From the NCBI RefSeq assembly GCF_025753855.1, contig NZ_JAOWPT010000012.1, positions 62,001-126,000 on the forward strand: 64,000 bases of DNA, read 5' to 3'. Positions 26,252-34,399 of the stretch are shown in pieces. The stretch's first letter is position 1; each line of letters starts with the position of its first letter. Source of the stretch: Mesorhizobium sp. ZC-5. GTDB taxonomy: Bacteria > Pseudomonadota > Alphaproteobacteria > Rhizobiales > Rhizobiaceae. The notes under the pieces are model-generated. The model worked only from the letters and a program-made list of their open reading frames with translations, was not told the origin of the DNA and did not search any database. Position numbers and translations under genes: made by a program.

Positions 26252-26304
26252 CCGCTCACGCACCCGCTCACATCTTCTCGCCAGGCAGTTTGCTCGCCTG
26301 CTTC
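26252..26304. repeat. Direct repeat B flanking the RES-domain gene
   Basis: The partner of the repeat at 23870-23921. It covers the 3-prime end of the intact DUF1801 gene (from its stop codon to the KQASKLPGEKM codons) and 16 bases beyond. Between this and the RES gene start (26043-26251) is an AT-rich stretch that must hold the promoter of the RES gene; I see no other gene there. Confidence 0.75.
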
Positions 26305-26798
26305 ACCCAGGCGGCGAACCGGGCTTCGTCGAGTTGGCCCTCGTGGATATCGAGGTAGCGCACTTCCGGATGCTTTGATGTGCCCGGCGGGACGGGATCA
26401 AGCGACGTGCCGCGGAAGAAGGTCACCTTCACGTATTTCGTGAAGCAATGCAGGCTGAGGAACCAGAGGTCGTCCTCGACGCCATAGAAAGGCGAGTTCC
26501 ACTTGACCGCCTTGCGCACGCCGGGCACGGCGCGCTCGATCAGCGCGTCGAGGCGGCGCCCGACCTCGCTTTTCCAGCCCGGCATGGCCGCGATGTAGGC
26601 CTGCACCGGGGCGTCGCCGTAGCCCTTGGTGATCTGCGGGTTGCCGCCGGACAGGAGGACCGGCTGTGCTTTGCCCTCCTTGCTCCCGGATGTCGTGGAC
26701 TGCTTGCCTTTGCCTCCCTTCTGCCTGGCAGGGGCGGGTTGTTTGTGGACGGCGCGCGATGGGCGCTCGGCCTTCCCTGGACTGGTCTTACCGGCCAT
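26268..26798 (-). CDS. DUF1801 domain protein with basic N-terminal extension
   Basis: A 176-residue protein. The first 55 residues are rich in Lys, Ser and Pro (AGKTSPGKAERPSRAVHKQP onward) and probably disordered. The DUF1801 domain follows (AYIAAMPGWKSEVGRRLDAL, VKWNSPFYG, FLSLHCFTKYVKVTFFRG). The ATG at 26798 has GGAGCC upstream; the longer frame is unlikely. It is the last gene of the operon starting with ArsR at 28411. Its function is unknown. Confidence 0.8.
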   Translation of the reverse strand: MAGKTSPGKAERPSRAVHKQPAPARQKGGKGKQSTTSGSKEGKAQPVLLSGGNPQITKGYGDAPVQAYIAAMPGWKSEVGRRLDALIERAVPGVRKAVKWNSPFYGVEDDLWFLSLHCFTKYVKVTFFRGTSLDPVPPGTSKHPEVRYLDIHEGQLDEARFAAWVKQASKLPGEKM

Positions 26799-26809
26799 TT
26801 CAACGGCTC

Positions 26810-27175
26810 CTAAAGAGGTTTCAGCACAAGCCTGCCGTAGGCGATGAACGCGCATATGGCAGCCACGACGAGCCAATAAATCATGGGACCGTAGTTCGGG
26901 TCGCCGGAAAAGATATGCAACACGCAAAAGAGCAGCATTTCCGCGGCTATGATGGCCGCTGCGATCGGGACCGCGAAACCCATCGGCTTATAGAGCGCCG
27001 GGAGGACCAGGGCCACGGCGCAAAGCAGTTCAACGACGCTCATGCCCAGCCAGACGGCGTGGGGAATTGCGCTCAGCGAAGGCACGGTTTGCTCGGAATT
27101 GGAAAACTTCCAGACCGCGCCTATGGCGGTATGCGCGGCGAGAAGGCTTTGGAGAACCCACAAGACAATGTTCAT
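26810..27175 (-). CDS. DoxX-like small membrane protein
   Basis: 121 residues with four hydrophobic helices (MNIVLWVLQSLLAAHTAIGA, AVWLGMSVVELLCAVALVLP, then PIAAAIIAAEMLLFCVLHIF and MIYWLVVAAICAFIAYG). This is the DoxX/DoxX-like pattern; family roles are poorly defined (redox or respiratory membrane partners). It lies 11 bases before the DUF1801 gene and 46 after the VOC gene, within the ArsR-led operon. Confidence 0.8.
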   Translation of the reverse strand: MNIVLWVLQSLLAAHTAIGAVWKFSNSEQTVPSLSAIPHAVWLGMSVVELLCAVALVLPALYKPMGFAVPIAAAIIAAEMLLFCVLHIFSGDPNYGPMIYWLVVAAICAFIAYGRLVLKPL

Positions 27176-27221
27176 GGTGACGTCCCTGGTTGATTTGGCC
27201 GATCGGCGCTGAAGCGCCCGC

Positions 27222-27611
27222 CTACCAGGCCGGCTGGATGATCTGGACGAGGTTGCCGCAGCCGTCGTTGACCTGCGCGATGGTCGCGCCGGTCACGTCG
27301 GTCGGCGGCATGGCGAACTCGGCGCCGGCCGTTTTCATGCGCTCGTGGTCGCGCCTGACGTCGTCTGTGTGGAGCATGAGCGTAGGCTGGCCTTGGCTGA
27401 ACATGGCCTGCTGGTAGGCCTTGGCCGCCGGGTTGTCGTCGAGCGCAAGCTGCAGCTGCGGTCCGTCCGGGTCTTCCGCCGAGGCCACGGTGAGCCAGCG
27501 GTATTGCCCCTGGCTGACATCGGTTTTTTTGGCGAGGCCCAGCACTTCGGTGTAGAAGCGCAGGGCCTTGTCCTGGTCGTCCACATAGACGCTGGTCAGT
27601 TTGATCTTCAT
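27222..27611 (-). CDS. VOC family protein (glyoxalase/dioxygenase fold)
   Basis: 129 residues with two beta-alpha-beta-beta-beta modules: KLTSVYVDDQDKALRFYTEV starts the first, TLMLHTDDVRRDHERMKTAG the second, ending DGCGNLVQIIQPAW. The family covers glyoxalases, dioxygenases and resistance proteins, with metal or ligand bound between modules. The substrate is unknown. It is part of the ArsR-SRPBCC-VOC-DoxX-DUF1801 operon. Confidence 0.85.
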   Translation of the reverse strand: MKIKLTSVYVDDQDKALRFYTEVLGLAKKTDVSQGQYRWLTVASAEDPDGPQLQLALDDNPAAKAYQQAMFSQGQPTLMLHTDDVRRDHERMKTAGAEFAMPPTDVTGATIAQVNDGCGNLVQIIQPAW

Positions 27612-27680
27612 CGGTACTCACTCCATTTTCTGATGTTCGCGGTCCGCCCCGGCAGGGCACCGCCTTGAATTGCGCCGGCC

Positions 27681-28091
27681 TCAGTCCATCCGGGCCAGCA
27701 CCTGCTCCAGGGCGGCAAGGAACTGCGGCCACCCGGCCGTGGCGCCCCGGTAGAAAGACCGCTGATCAGGCCGGAACCCGGACTGTTCCATGCGCAGATG
27801 GGTCCCCGTGCTCGTTGGGGTGAGCGTCCAGGTGATGACACTCTTCAAATCCTTGGTGTCCCATGTGTAGCTCAGCGTTTTGTTCTGCTCGACCGTCTGG
27901 ACCTGACCGTCGACGCCGCCCCAGTTTGCGCTGAAATTGAAGCGGCTTCCCGTCTCCGGCTTGAAGTCGTTCCTCATCATCCACTCCTCGATCAGGTGTG
28001 ATTGCGTGAGCGCGCGCCAGATCTTTTCCGGCGGATGCGGTATCTCCCGTTCGACGATGACGGAGAGGGTTTCGGGCGGCGTTTCGTTCAT
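27681..28091 (-). CDS. SRPBCC family protein (AHSA1-like)
   Basis: 136 residues with the START/AHSA1 fold: VIVEREIPHPPEKIWRALTQ at the N terminus, then LIEEWMMRNDFKPETGSRFN and TWTLTPTSTGTHLRMEQSGF, ending in a long C-terminal helix. The fold encloses a hydrophobic pocket; no catalytic function can be assigned. Its ATG overlaps the ArsR stop (ATGA), so it is translationally coupled to the regulator, a very common ArsR-AHSA1 pairing. Confidence 0.87.
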   Translation of the reverse strand: MNETPPETLSVIVEREIPHPPEKIWRALTQSHLIEEWMMRNDFKPETGSRFNFSANWGGVDGQVQTVEQNKTLSYTWDTKDLKSVITWTLTPTSTGTHLRMEQSGFRPDQRSFYRGATAGWPQFLAALEQVLARMD

Positions 28092-28411
28092 TGGTCCATT
28101 CTGTTCAGCAGGTTTTCGAGGTCGTCGAACCGGGTTTCCCAAAACCCGGCCATTTCTTTTGTCCAGTCGACCAGCGGAGCCAGCGCACCGAGCTGCGCGC
28201 TGTAGTGCGTCTGGCGGCCTGCGTGGCGGTCGCGCACCAGCCCGGCCTGCTTGAGAACGCCGAGATGCTTCGACACGGCCGGTTGCGAGACCCCGGCCCG
28301 CGCCGTCAGCGCGCCGACCGTCTGCTCGCCTTCGCGGCACAATCGCTCGAAGAGAGCCCGCCTGGTCGGATCGGCGAGTGTTCTGAAGAGCGCGTCGTGA
28401 GTATTCGGCAT
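28088..28411 (-). CDS. ArsR family transcriptional regulator
   Basis: 107 residues of winged helix: FRTLADPTRRALFERLCREG, then the recognition region TARAGVSQPAVSKHLGVLKQ and the wing LVRDRHAGRQTHY. The metal-binding ELCVCDL-type motif is absent, so this is a non-metal ArsR of the kind paired with AHSA1 proteins. It leads a five-gene operon running down to 26268. The upstream gap contains two ATAACC-type half-sites (near 28421-28455) that may be its operator. Confidence 0.86.
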   Translation of the reverse strand: MPNTHDALFRTLADPTRRALFERLCREGEQTVGALTARAGVSQPAVSKHLGVLKQAGLVRDRHAGRQTHYSAQLGALAPLVDWTKEMAGFWETRFDDLENLLNRMDQ

Positions 28412-28620
28412 TCGGATTGATAACCCGCTGGCTATTGATTGACGTATAACCGACGGGATATGGATTGGTCAAGCGGGCATGCGGAACGGTTTTGCCAACG
28501 CAGCGGCCCGTCGAAAAACCCTGTGACTTGATGCAACCGTTGGGCTAGTTATTGGTTTCGGTCCGCCGGATTGAGTGGTTCAGCCCGGCGGACCCGGAAA
28601 ACCGCGCCAAGAGGTTCACG

Positions 28621-29538
28621 ATGCTTTGGAGAGGCCGCCGTCAAAGTGACAATGTCGAGGACGCGCGCGGACAAGGCGGCGGGCTTCCCGGCGGTTTCGG
28701 GCGCGGCGGACCGGGCCGCATCCGCATAGGGCCTGGTGTGCGCGGCGGTGGCGGGCTGTCCGGCATCATCATCCTGGTCGTCCTGTTCTTCGTGCTGAAG
28801 GCCTGCGGCATCGACCCGATGCAGATACTCGCCGGCGGCGACCCCTCCGCGCAGGCTCCGGGCGGCGGCGGCAACGTGACGGAGACGAATGCGCCTGCCT
28901 CGGACGAGATGAAGCAGTTCGTCTCGACGGTGCTGGCCGAGACCGAGGACGTCTGGAAAGGCGTCTTCCAGGCCGAGGGCGAAACCTACAAGGAACCGAC
29001 GCTGACGATGTTTTCCGGACAGATCCGGTCGGCCTGCGGCTTTGCGTCTTCGGCATCCGGGCCGTTCTATTGCCCGGGCGACCAGAAGGTCTATCTCGAC
29101 ACCTCCTTCTTCGACCAACTCGACCGGCAGTTCGGCGCCTCGGGCGACTTCGCGCAGGCTTACGTGATCGCCCACGAGGTAGGCCATCACGTGCAGAACC
29201 TGATCGGCGTGCTGCCCAAGTTCAACCAGATGCGGCAGTCGATGAGCGAGGGCGAAGCCAACCAGATGTCGATGCGCGTCGAGTTGCAGGCGGACTGCTT
29301 TGCCGGCGTGTGGGGTCACTTCACCGCGCAGAAGGGCATCCTTGAGGAGGGCGACATCGAGGAAGCGCTGAACGCGGCGCAACAGATCGGCGACGACACG
29401 CTGCAGCGGCGCACGCAAGGTTATGTGGTGCCGGAAAGCTTCAATCACGGCACCTCTGAGCAGCGCCAGACCTGGTTCGCGCGGGGCTTCAAGAGCGGCA
29501 AGCTGTCGGACTGCGATACGTTCAACAACCCGATCTGA
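28621..29538 (+). CDS. Neutral zinc metallopeptidase (YpfJ family)
   Basis: 305 residues. A glycine/arginine-rich cytoplasmic N terminus (RGRRQSDNVEDARGQGGG) is followed by one transmembrane anchor (LSGIIILVVLFFVLKACG, about 43-60) and a zinc-peptidase domain with HEVGHH starting at residue 185. The domain also shows SACGFASSASGPFYCPGDQK and VELQADCFAGVWGH, family hallmarks. It is presumably anchored with the peptidase domain in the periplasm; substrates are unknown. The ATG at 28621 follows AGAGG. It is divergent from the ArsR operon. Confidence 0.9.
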   Translation: MLWRGRRQSDNVEDARGQGGGLPGGFGRGGPGRIRIGPGVRGGGGLSGIIILVVLFFVLKACGIDPMQILAGGDPSAQAPGGGGNVTETNAPASDEMKQFVSTVLAETEDVWKGVFQAEGETYKEPTLTMFSGQIRSACGFASSASGPFYCPGDQKVYLDTSFFDQLDRQFGASGDFAQAYVIAHEVGHHVQNLIGVLPKFNQMRQSMSEGEANQMSMRVELQADCFAGVWGHFTAQKGILEEGDIEEALNAAQQIGDDTLQRRTQGYVVPESFNHGTSEQRQTWFARGFKSGKLSDCDTFNNPI

Positions 29539-29721
29539 GGCCGCGCACACCGCGGAGCTGTGCTGCCCGCGGCGGGCGCAGCTCTCGTGGCAAGTGTCCG
29601 AAATTGCGGATAGGCGCTGGTACAACCGCTTTGCGGCGTTCATGCATTGTTCCTGTGGGATGACTCGTCTATAAGCGACTTCCGCTTTGCCCCGGGCGGC
29701 CGCAACAACCAGAGTTTTTCC

Positions 29722-30981
29722 ATGGTCGACGAAAAAACCGCCAAACGGGGCCTTGCGCTCGTTTTCACGACGCTGCTGCTCGACGTCATAGGCTTCGGCA
29801 TCATCATGCCGGTGCTGCCGGCTTATCTGCAGGAACTGAGCGGCGTCAGCATCAGCGGCGCTGCGATCGAGGGCGGCTGGCTGTTTTTCGCCTACGCGGC
29901 GATGCAATTCGTGTTCGCGCCCGTTATCGGCGGCCTGTCCGACCGCTTCGGCCGCCGGCCCGTCCTTTTGGCGTCGGTGTTCACCTTCGCGATCGACAAC
30001 CTGATCTGCGCGATCGCGTGGTCGTACCCGATGCTGTTCATCGGCCGCATCCTGGCCGGCATCAGCGGCGCCAGCTACTCCACCGCGTCGGCCTTCATCG
30101 CCGACGTCAGCACCGACGAGAACCGGGCCAAGAATTTCGGCCTGCTGGGCATCGCCTTCGGCATCGGCTTCGTCATCGGCCCGGTCCTGGGCGGGCTGCT
30201 CGGCACTTTCGGGCCGCGGGTGCCGTTCTATTTCGCCGCGGGCCTGGCGTTCCTGAACTTCGTCGTCGGTTATTTCCTGCTGCCGGAAACGCTGGAAAAA
30301 CATCACCGACGCGCCTTCGACTGGCGCCGCGCCAATCCGCTCGGCTCGCTGAAGCAGATGCGCAACTACCCGGGCATCGGCAGCATACTGGCGGTATTCT
30401 TCCTGATGACGCTCGGCCACATGATGTATCCGGCGGTCTGGTCGTTCGTGAGCAGCTACCGCTATGGCTGGAGCGAGCAGCAGATCGGCTTTTCGCTTGG
30501 CGCATTCGGCCTGTGCGGCGCCATCGTCATGGCGGTGGTGCTGCCGCGGGTCATCCCGGGGATCGGCGAGTGGCGAACCGCGGCCATCGGACTGACCTTC
30601 ACGGCAGCCAGCGCATTTGGCTATGCCTTCGCCTGGCAGGGCTGGATGATCTATGCGGTCATCGTTGCCGGCTGCCTGGAGGCGCTGGCCGATCCGCCGC
30701 TGCGCAGCCTTGCCGCCGCCAAGGTGCCGCCGTCGGCGCAAGGCGAGTTGCAGGGGGCGATGACGTCGATCTTCTCGCTCACGTCGATTATCACGCCGCT
30801 GCTCTACACGGCGATCTTCTCCTGGTTCACAGGGCCGGCCGCGCCGGTGGTCTTCGGGGGCGCGCCCTATCTGCTGGGTGGCGTCTTCCTGGTGCTGTCG
30901 CTGGTGGTCTTCGTCACCATGGTCGCCCGGCCGACGCCCAAGGAGGTCGAACGCATGCATGCGCCGGAGGCGATGCACTGA
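29722..30981 (+). CDS. MFS transporter, TetA-like (TCR family)
   Basis: A 419-residue inner-membrane protein, 12 helices. The motif GLSDRFGRRPVLL after helix 2 and LDVIGFGIIMPVLPAYLQEL in helix 1 are characteristic of class A-type tetracycline exporters and their many chromosomal relatives; GRILAGISGASYSTASAFIA is also typical. Chromosomal members often do not confer tetracycline resistance, so the substrate is uncertain. The ATG at 29722 (MVDEKTAKRGLALVF) is preferred over an upstream frame extension. It is convergent with the ArsR gene at 31000. Confidence 0.86.
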   Translation: MVDEKTAKRGLALVFTTLLLDVIGFGIIMPVLPAYLQELSGVSISGAAIEGGWLFFAYAAMQFVFAPVIGGLSDRFGRRPVLLASVFTFAIDNLICAIAWSYPMLFIGRILAGISGASYSTASAFIADVSTDENRAKNFGLLGIAFGIGFVIGPVLGGLLGTFGPRVPFYFAAGLAFLNFVVGYFLLPETLEKHHRRAFDWRRANPLGSLKQMRNYPGIGSILAVFFLMTLGHMMYPAVWSFVSSYRYGWSEQQIGFSLGAFGLCGAIVMAVVLPRVIPGIGEWRTAAIGLTFTAASAFGYAFAWQGWMIYAVIVAGCLEALADPPLRSLAAAKVPPSAQGELQGAMTSIFSLTSIITPLLYTAIFSWFTGPAAPVVFGGAPYLLGGVFLVLSLVVFVTMVARPTPKEVERMHAPEAMH

Positions 30982-30999
30982 GCGTGGCCGGTTGTGGCG

Positions 31000-31338
31000 T
31001 CATTTACCGTTGACCGGCTCGGCTTCCATGATCCTTGGATAGGCAGCGGCGGCCGTGATGACCGAATCCAGCAGGCCGGGGAAGCGAGCGTCAAGGTCGT
31101 CGCGCCGGAGCGAGATGTAACGGGCGGTGCCTTCGATCCTCGTGCGGGTTATACCCGCCTCGCGCAGCTTGGCGAAATGGTAGCTCAGATTGGATTTCGA
31201 AGCGAAGTCGAGCCGCCGGCACATGGATTCGCCGTCCTCGGCAAGTTGGCGGATGATCGACAGGCGGGTGGGATCGCTGAGCGCTGCAAGCACCAGCGGT
31301 AACTCGATCTGCCCGGGATCGGGATGCAGCAATTTCAT
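31000..31338 (-). CDS. ArsR family transcriptional regulator
   Basis: 112 residues of winged HTH: LVLAALSDPTRLSIIRQLAE, then RRLDFASKSNLSYHFAKLRE as turn and recognition helix, then the wing ITRTRIEGTARYISLRRD. No metal-site cysteines of the classical type. It is single and in the opposite orientation to the TetA-like gene. Its own upstream region (31339-31445) has a weak GTTCA-N8-TGAAC repeat similar in half-site to the palindrome at 6287. Confidence 0.85.
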   Translation of the reverse strand: MKLLHPDPGQIELPLVLAALSDPTRLSIIRQLAEDGESMCRRLDFASKSNLSYHFAKLREAGITRTRIEGTARYISLRRDDLDARFPGLLDSVITAAAAYPRIMEAEPVNGK

Positions 31339-31445
31339 GCTCCCGATCTATGGAAATTCGAAAGCCGGATCAATGGCCGGCGCCATTGTTCAGCAAAATT
31401 TGAACTAAGAAGGGGCGCGCCAGCGGCAAACTTTTCCGCAGGCAG

Positions 31446-32645
31446 TCATTCCGCCAGTGCCGGCTCGCCCTTCTTTTCGCGGATCAAATTGACGAAGCGG
31501 CGGAAGAGATAGTGCGAATCCTGCGGGCCGGGCGAGGCTTCCGGGTGGTGCTGGACCGAGAACACCGGCTTGCCCGTCAGGGCGATGCCGCAGTTCGAGC
31601 CGTCGAACAGCGAAACGTGAGTCTCTTCAACACCGTCGGGCAGCGACTTGGAGTCGACCGCGAAGCCGTGGTTCATCGAGACGATCTCGACCTTGCCGGT
31701 GGTGTGATCCTTGACCGGGTGGTTGGCGCCGTGGTGGCCCTGGTGCATCTTCTCGGTCTTGCCGCCGACGGCGAGCGCCAGCATCTGGTGGCCGAGGCAG
31801 ATGCCGAACATCGGCAGGCCTGTCTTCAAGAGGTCCTGGATCACCGGCACGGCATATTCGCCGGTGGCGGCCGGGTCGCCGGGGCCGTTCGACAGGAAGA
31901 CACCATCCGGCTTCATGGCGACGATGTCTTCGGCGGCCGTTGTCGCCGGCACGATGGTGACCTCGGCGCCGAGCCCGGTCAAAAGCCGCAGGATGTTGCG
32001 CTTCACCCCGTAGTCGATCGCCACCACCTGCATGGTGGGCTCGCCCTGGGTTCCATAGCCTTCGTCCCAGACCCACGGCGTCTCATGCCAGGTCGAGCTC
32101 TGGCCGGAGGTGACCTCCTTGGCGAGGTCGAGGCCGACAAGGCCCGTCCAGGCCCTGGCCTGGCGTTTCAGGTCGTCGATGTCGAACTTGCCGTCGGGCG
32201 CGTGAGCGATGACGGCGTTCGGCATGCCCTTCTCGCGGATCAGCGCGGTCAGCGCGCGGGTGTCGATGCCCGACATGGCGACGATGCCGCGCCGCTTCAG
32301 CCACTGGTCGAGGTGGCCGGCGGCGCGATAGTTCGACGGGTTGGTGACGTCGGCCTTGAACACGGCGCCGACGGCGCCGGCGCGAGCCGCCGGGGTCAGG
32401 TCCTCGATATCCTCGTCGTTGGTGCCGACATTGCCGATGTGCGGAAAGGTGAAGGTGACGATCTGGCCGGCGTAGGAGGGATCGGTGAGTATTTCCTGGT
32501 AGCCGGTGAGCGCGGTGTTGAAGCACACCTCGGCAACTGCGGTGCCGGCAGCGCCCAGTCCGCGCCCCTCGATGACGGTGCCGTCAGCCAGCACGAGCAG
32601 GGCGGTGGGGATTTCGGTCGTCCAGGGGGCAGTCGTCGCGGCCAT
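31446..32645 (-). CDS. carA: Carbamoyl-phosphate synthase small subunit
   Basis: 399 residues, the glutaminase subunit supplying ammonia to CarB for carbamoyl phosphate in arginine and pyrimidine synthesis. The N-terminal CPSase small domain shows FNTALTGYQEILTDPSYAGQ and FTFPHIGNVGTN. The class-I amidotransferase shows LSNGPGDP, the catalytic cysteine in FGICLGHQ and the His/Glu pair in QHHPEASPGP. Length is normal. carB is not adjacent in this window, as is usual in rhizobia. It is back to back with yqeY, with one small gene between. Confidence 0.96.
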   Translation of the reverse strand: MAATTAPWTTEIPTALLVLADGTVIEGRGLGAAGTAVAEVCFNTALTGYQEILTDPSYAGQIVTFTFPHIGNVGTNDEDIEDLTPAARAGAVGAVFKADVTNPSNYRAAGHLDQWLKRRGIVAMSGIDTRALTALIREKGMPNAVIAHAPDGKFDIDDLKRQARAWTGLVGLDLAKEVTSGQSSTWHETPWVWDEGYGTQGEPTMQVVAIDYGVKRNILRLLTGLGAEVTIVPATTAAEDIVAMKPDGVFLSNGPGDPAATGEYAVPVIQDLLKTGLPMFGICLGHQMLALAVGGKTEKMHQGHHGANHPVKDHTTGKVEIVSMNHGFAVDSKSLPDGVEETHVSLFDGSNCGIALTGKPVFSVQHHPEASPGPQDSHYLFRRFVNLIREKKGEPALAE

Positions 32646-32791
32646 GGCGGCTCTCCATCAAACGTGCGTGCGTGAACGTTTCCCGCTGGCGGGTGCGCGG
32701 CAAAAGGCACGGGACGGCATTTCGCGACCTCCGTGCACAAGCAGAATCCAGTTCATGCAAGGCCTCCACATAGGGTAAGCCGCCGGAACGG

Positions 32792-33307
32792 TCAATCGGC
32801 GGCGGCCGATTTGAACTCGGCTTTCCAGCCTCCATGGAATTCGGCCACCAAGGTCGTTCGCAGTGCTCTCGCCGCGGCTTCCGCGTGGTCCATGCGCTCG
32901 ATGAACCGGAGTGCGCGCGCGACGGGATCATGCAGGTATTGGTCAGGCCCCAGCATCTTTCGCCGGTTCAGTTCGGTCGTGTCCAGCAAATGGAAATCGA
33001 CGCGCTCTATAGCGCAATTCCATCCCTCATGGAGACCCGACCATCCCTTTCGATGATGCTCCAGCAGCCGCTCGCGGCTGGAGTAGCCGTGATAGTCGAA
33101 GGCGACGGCGCCGTCGGTGACATAGATATGGTTCCCGGAGAAGCCTTCGCCTGGAACGATGCGCTCGGCGTGGAAGCCGGCGAGGGGCGGGCGTTCGAGG
33201 AAGGCGCCCGCGAGGATATGGCAGGCGCCGTAACCAAAGAAAATGCGGTCGGGCAGGTTCCAGCGTCTCTGAGGGTCTTTCTTGATGCCGCGCTTCAGGA
33301 CGTACAT
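32792..33307 (-). CDS. Conserved hypothetical protein, 171 aa
   Basis: A soluble protein beginning MYVLKRGIKKDPQRRWNLPD, followed by FFGYGACHILAGAFLERPPL and HIYVTDGAVAFDYHGYSS, then an arginine-rich helical half. I do not recognise a domain. The composition and codon pattern look native. It is divergent from yqeY, with 74 bases between starts, and upstream of carA on the same strand. Confidence 0.65.
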   Translation of the reverse strand: MYVLKRGIKKDPQRRWNLPDRIFFGYGACHILAGAFLERPPLAGFHAERIVPGEGFSGNHIYVTDGAVAFDYHGYSSRERLLEHHRKGWSGLHEGWNCAIERVDFHLLDTTELNRRKMLGPDQYLHDPVARALRFIERMDHAEAAARALRTTLVAEFHGGWKAEFKSAAAD

Positions 33308-33381
33308 GCCGTGCCCTCTTTGAGGTTTGCCGGCAGTGGTTTATCAGGACCTGCAGGAACGCACCATTCAGGACAAAACCG

Positions 33382-33831
33382 ATGCGCGACAAGATCACCG
33401 ATGCCCTCAAGACGGCGCTGAAGAGCGGCGACCGGGAACGCAGCGGCACGTTGCGGCTCGTCAACGCGGCGATCCAGGATCGCGACATTGCCAATCGCGG
33501 CACCGGCAAGCCTGCCGCCACCGACGACGAGGTGATGCAGATCCTGGCCAAGATGGTGAAGCAGCGCGAGGAATCGGCAAAGGCTTTCGACGACGGCAAC
33601 CGCCCGGAACTCGCGGCCAAGGAGCGGTCCGAGATCGAGATCATCCGCGGCTTCCTGCCGACCCAGATGGACGACGCCGCGACCCAGCAGGCGATCCGCG
33701 ACGTCATCGCCGAGACGGGTGCTGCCGGTGTCAGGGACATGGGCCGCGTGATGGCGGCGCTCAGGGAAAAATATGTCGGCCAGATGGATTTCGGCAAGGC
33801 CAGCGGCGTGGTGAAAAGCCTGCTGCAGTAG
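33382..33831 (+). CDS. yqeY: GatB/YqeY domain protein
   Basis: 149 residues made only of the tRNA-binding GatB/YqeY helical domain: MRDKITDALKTALKSGDRER, LRLVNAAIQDRDI, then RSEIEIIRGFLPTQM and MGRVMAALREKYVGQMDFGK. In many alphaproteobacteria it lies near carA, dnaG and rpoD, as here. Its cellular function is not settled; relation to the amidotransferase GatB suggests tRNA contact. Confidence 0.93.
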   Translation: MRDKITDALKTALKSGDRERSGTLRLVNAAIQDRDIANRGTGKPAATDDEVMQILAKMVKQREESAKAFDDGNRPELAAKERSEIEIIRGFLPTQMDDAATQQAIRDVIAETGAAGVRDMGRVMAALREKYVGQMDFGKASGVVKSLLQ

Positions 33832-33914
33832 GGCGTTCCGGGATAACGCCGGCGCCAACATGGGTAGAACTCCATGTCGGCGTCTGCGATTCTGAAACGG
33901 ACCTGACCAGGCCC

Positions 33915-34298
33915 TTATTCGGCAGTGGCCTGCATTTCGGGGCTGGAGGCGAAGCCGACCTCCTTGACGGTAAGCTTGTCGCCGGAGCGTGAGATTTCGA
34001 GGCTGTGGGCAGCTTCGCCCAATTCGCCCGGCACGGATATCGTGGTCGTGTGATTGTCGGCGAGTGTGGCCGAGAAGCGCATCGGCAAGCCGGCCTCTCC
34101 GTCCGCGATCGTCGCGACTACCCGAAAGCCGTCATTTTCGCTGGTAAAGTAGACGACGCCGTGAAAACGGCCGAGGTCAATGCTTTCGCCCGCCATGGCC
34201 GACAGTTCGCCGGCATGCAGGGGAGTTGTGGTCAGATAGATGGCCGCGAGACCACCGATGAAGTTGCGCGCCGTGGCGCTCCGATTGAAGTATTTCAT
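33915..34298 (-). CDS. Small exported hypothetical protein, 127 aa
   Basis: The N terminus has basic residues and a hydrophobic stretch (NFIGGLAAIYLTTTPLHAG), a probable Sec signal with cleavage near residue 29. The mature part is short beta-rich segments (GVVYFTSENDGFRVVATIAD, MRFSATLADNHTTTISVPGE). No family recognised. It is divergent from a TetR gene, with paired TGTTGACA-type half-sites between them, so it is probably repressed by that TetR. Confidence 0.65.
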   Translation of the reverse strand: MKYFNRSATARNFIGGLAAIYLTTTPLHAGELSAMAGESIDLGRFHGVVYFTSENDGFRVVATIADGEAGLPMRFSATLADNHTTTISVPGELGEAAHSLEISRSGDKLTVKEVGFASSPEMQATAE

Positions 34299-34309
34299 GG
34301 CCTTGTTCC

Positions 34310-34371
34310 AATGTTGACAGTGTTAACTTCCGCGCATTGACATAGGCTTGGAAGTAGGCGATGTCAACAAT
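34310..34371. promoter_or_regulatory. Paired inverted half-sites between TetR and exported-protein gene
   Basis: AATGTTGACA at 34310-34319 and its near-exact inverse TGTCAACAAT at 34362-34371 face each other 42 bases apart, one near each divergent start. Each contains a TTGACA/TGTCAA core that may also serve as a -35 box. This is a likely TetR binding region. Confidence 0.5.
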
Positions 34372-34399
34372 GTTTCTGATGACAACTTTGTGAGGCAAC

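Noticed and set aside
28549-30978. Very long open frame opposite the zinc peptidase and TetA-like genes
   Set aside because: It is an arginine/glutamate-rich shadow of two well-supported genes on the other strand, with no domain or ribosome site.
33831-33910. Inverted repeat after yqeY as a terminator
   Set aside because: The arms are imperfect and no T-run follows.
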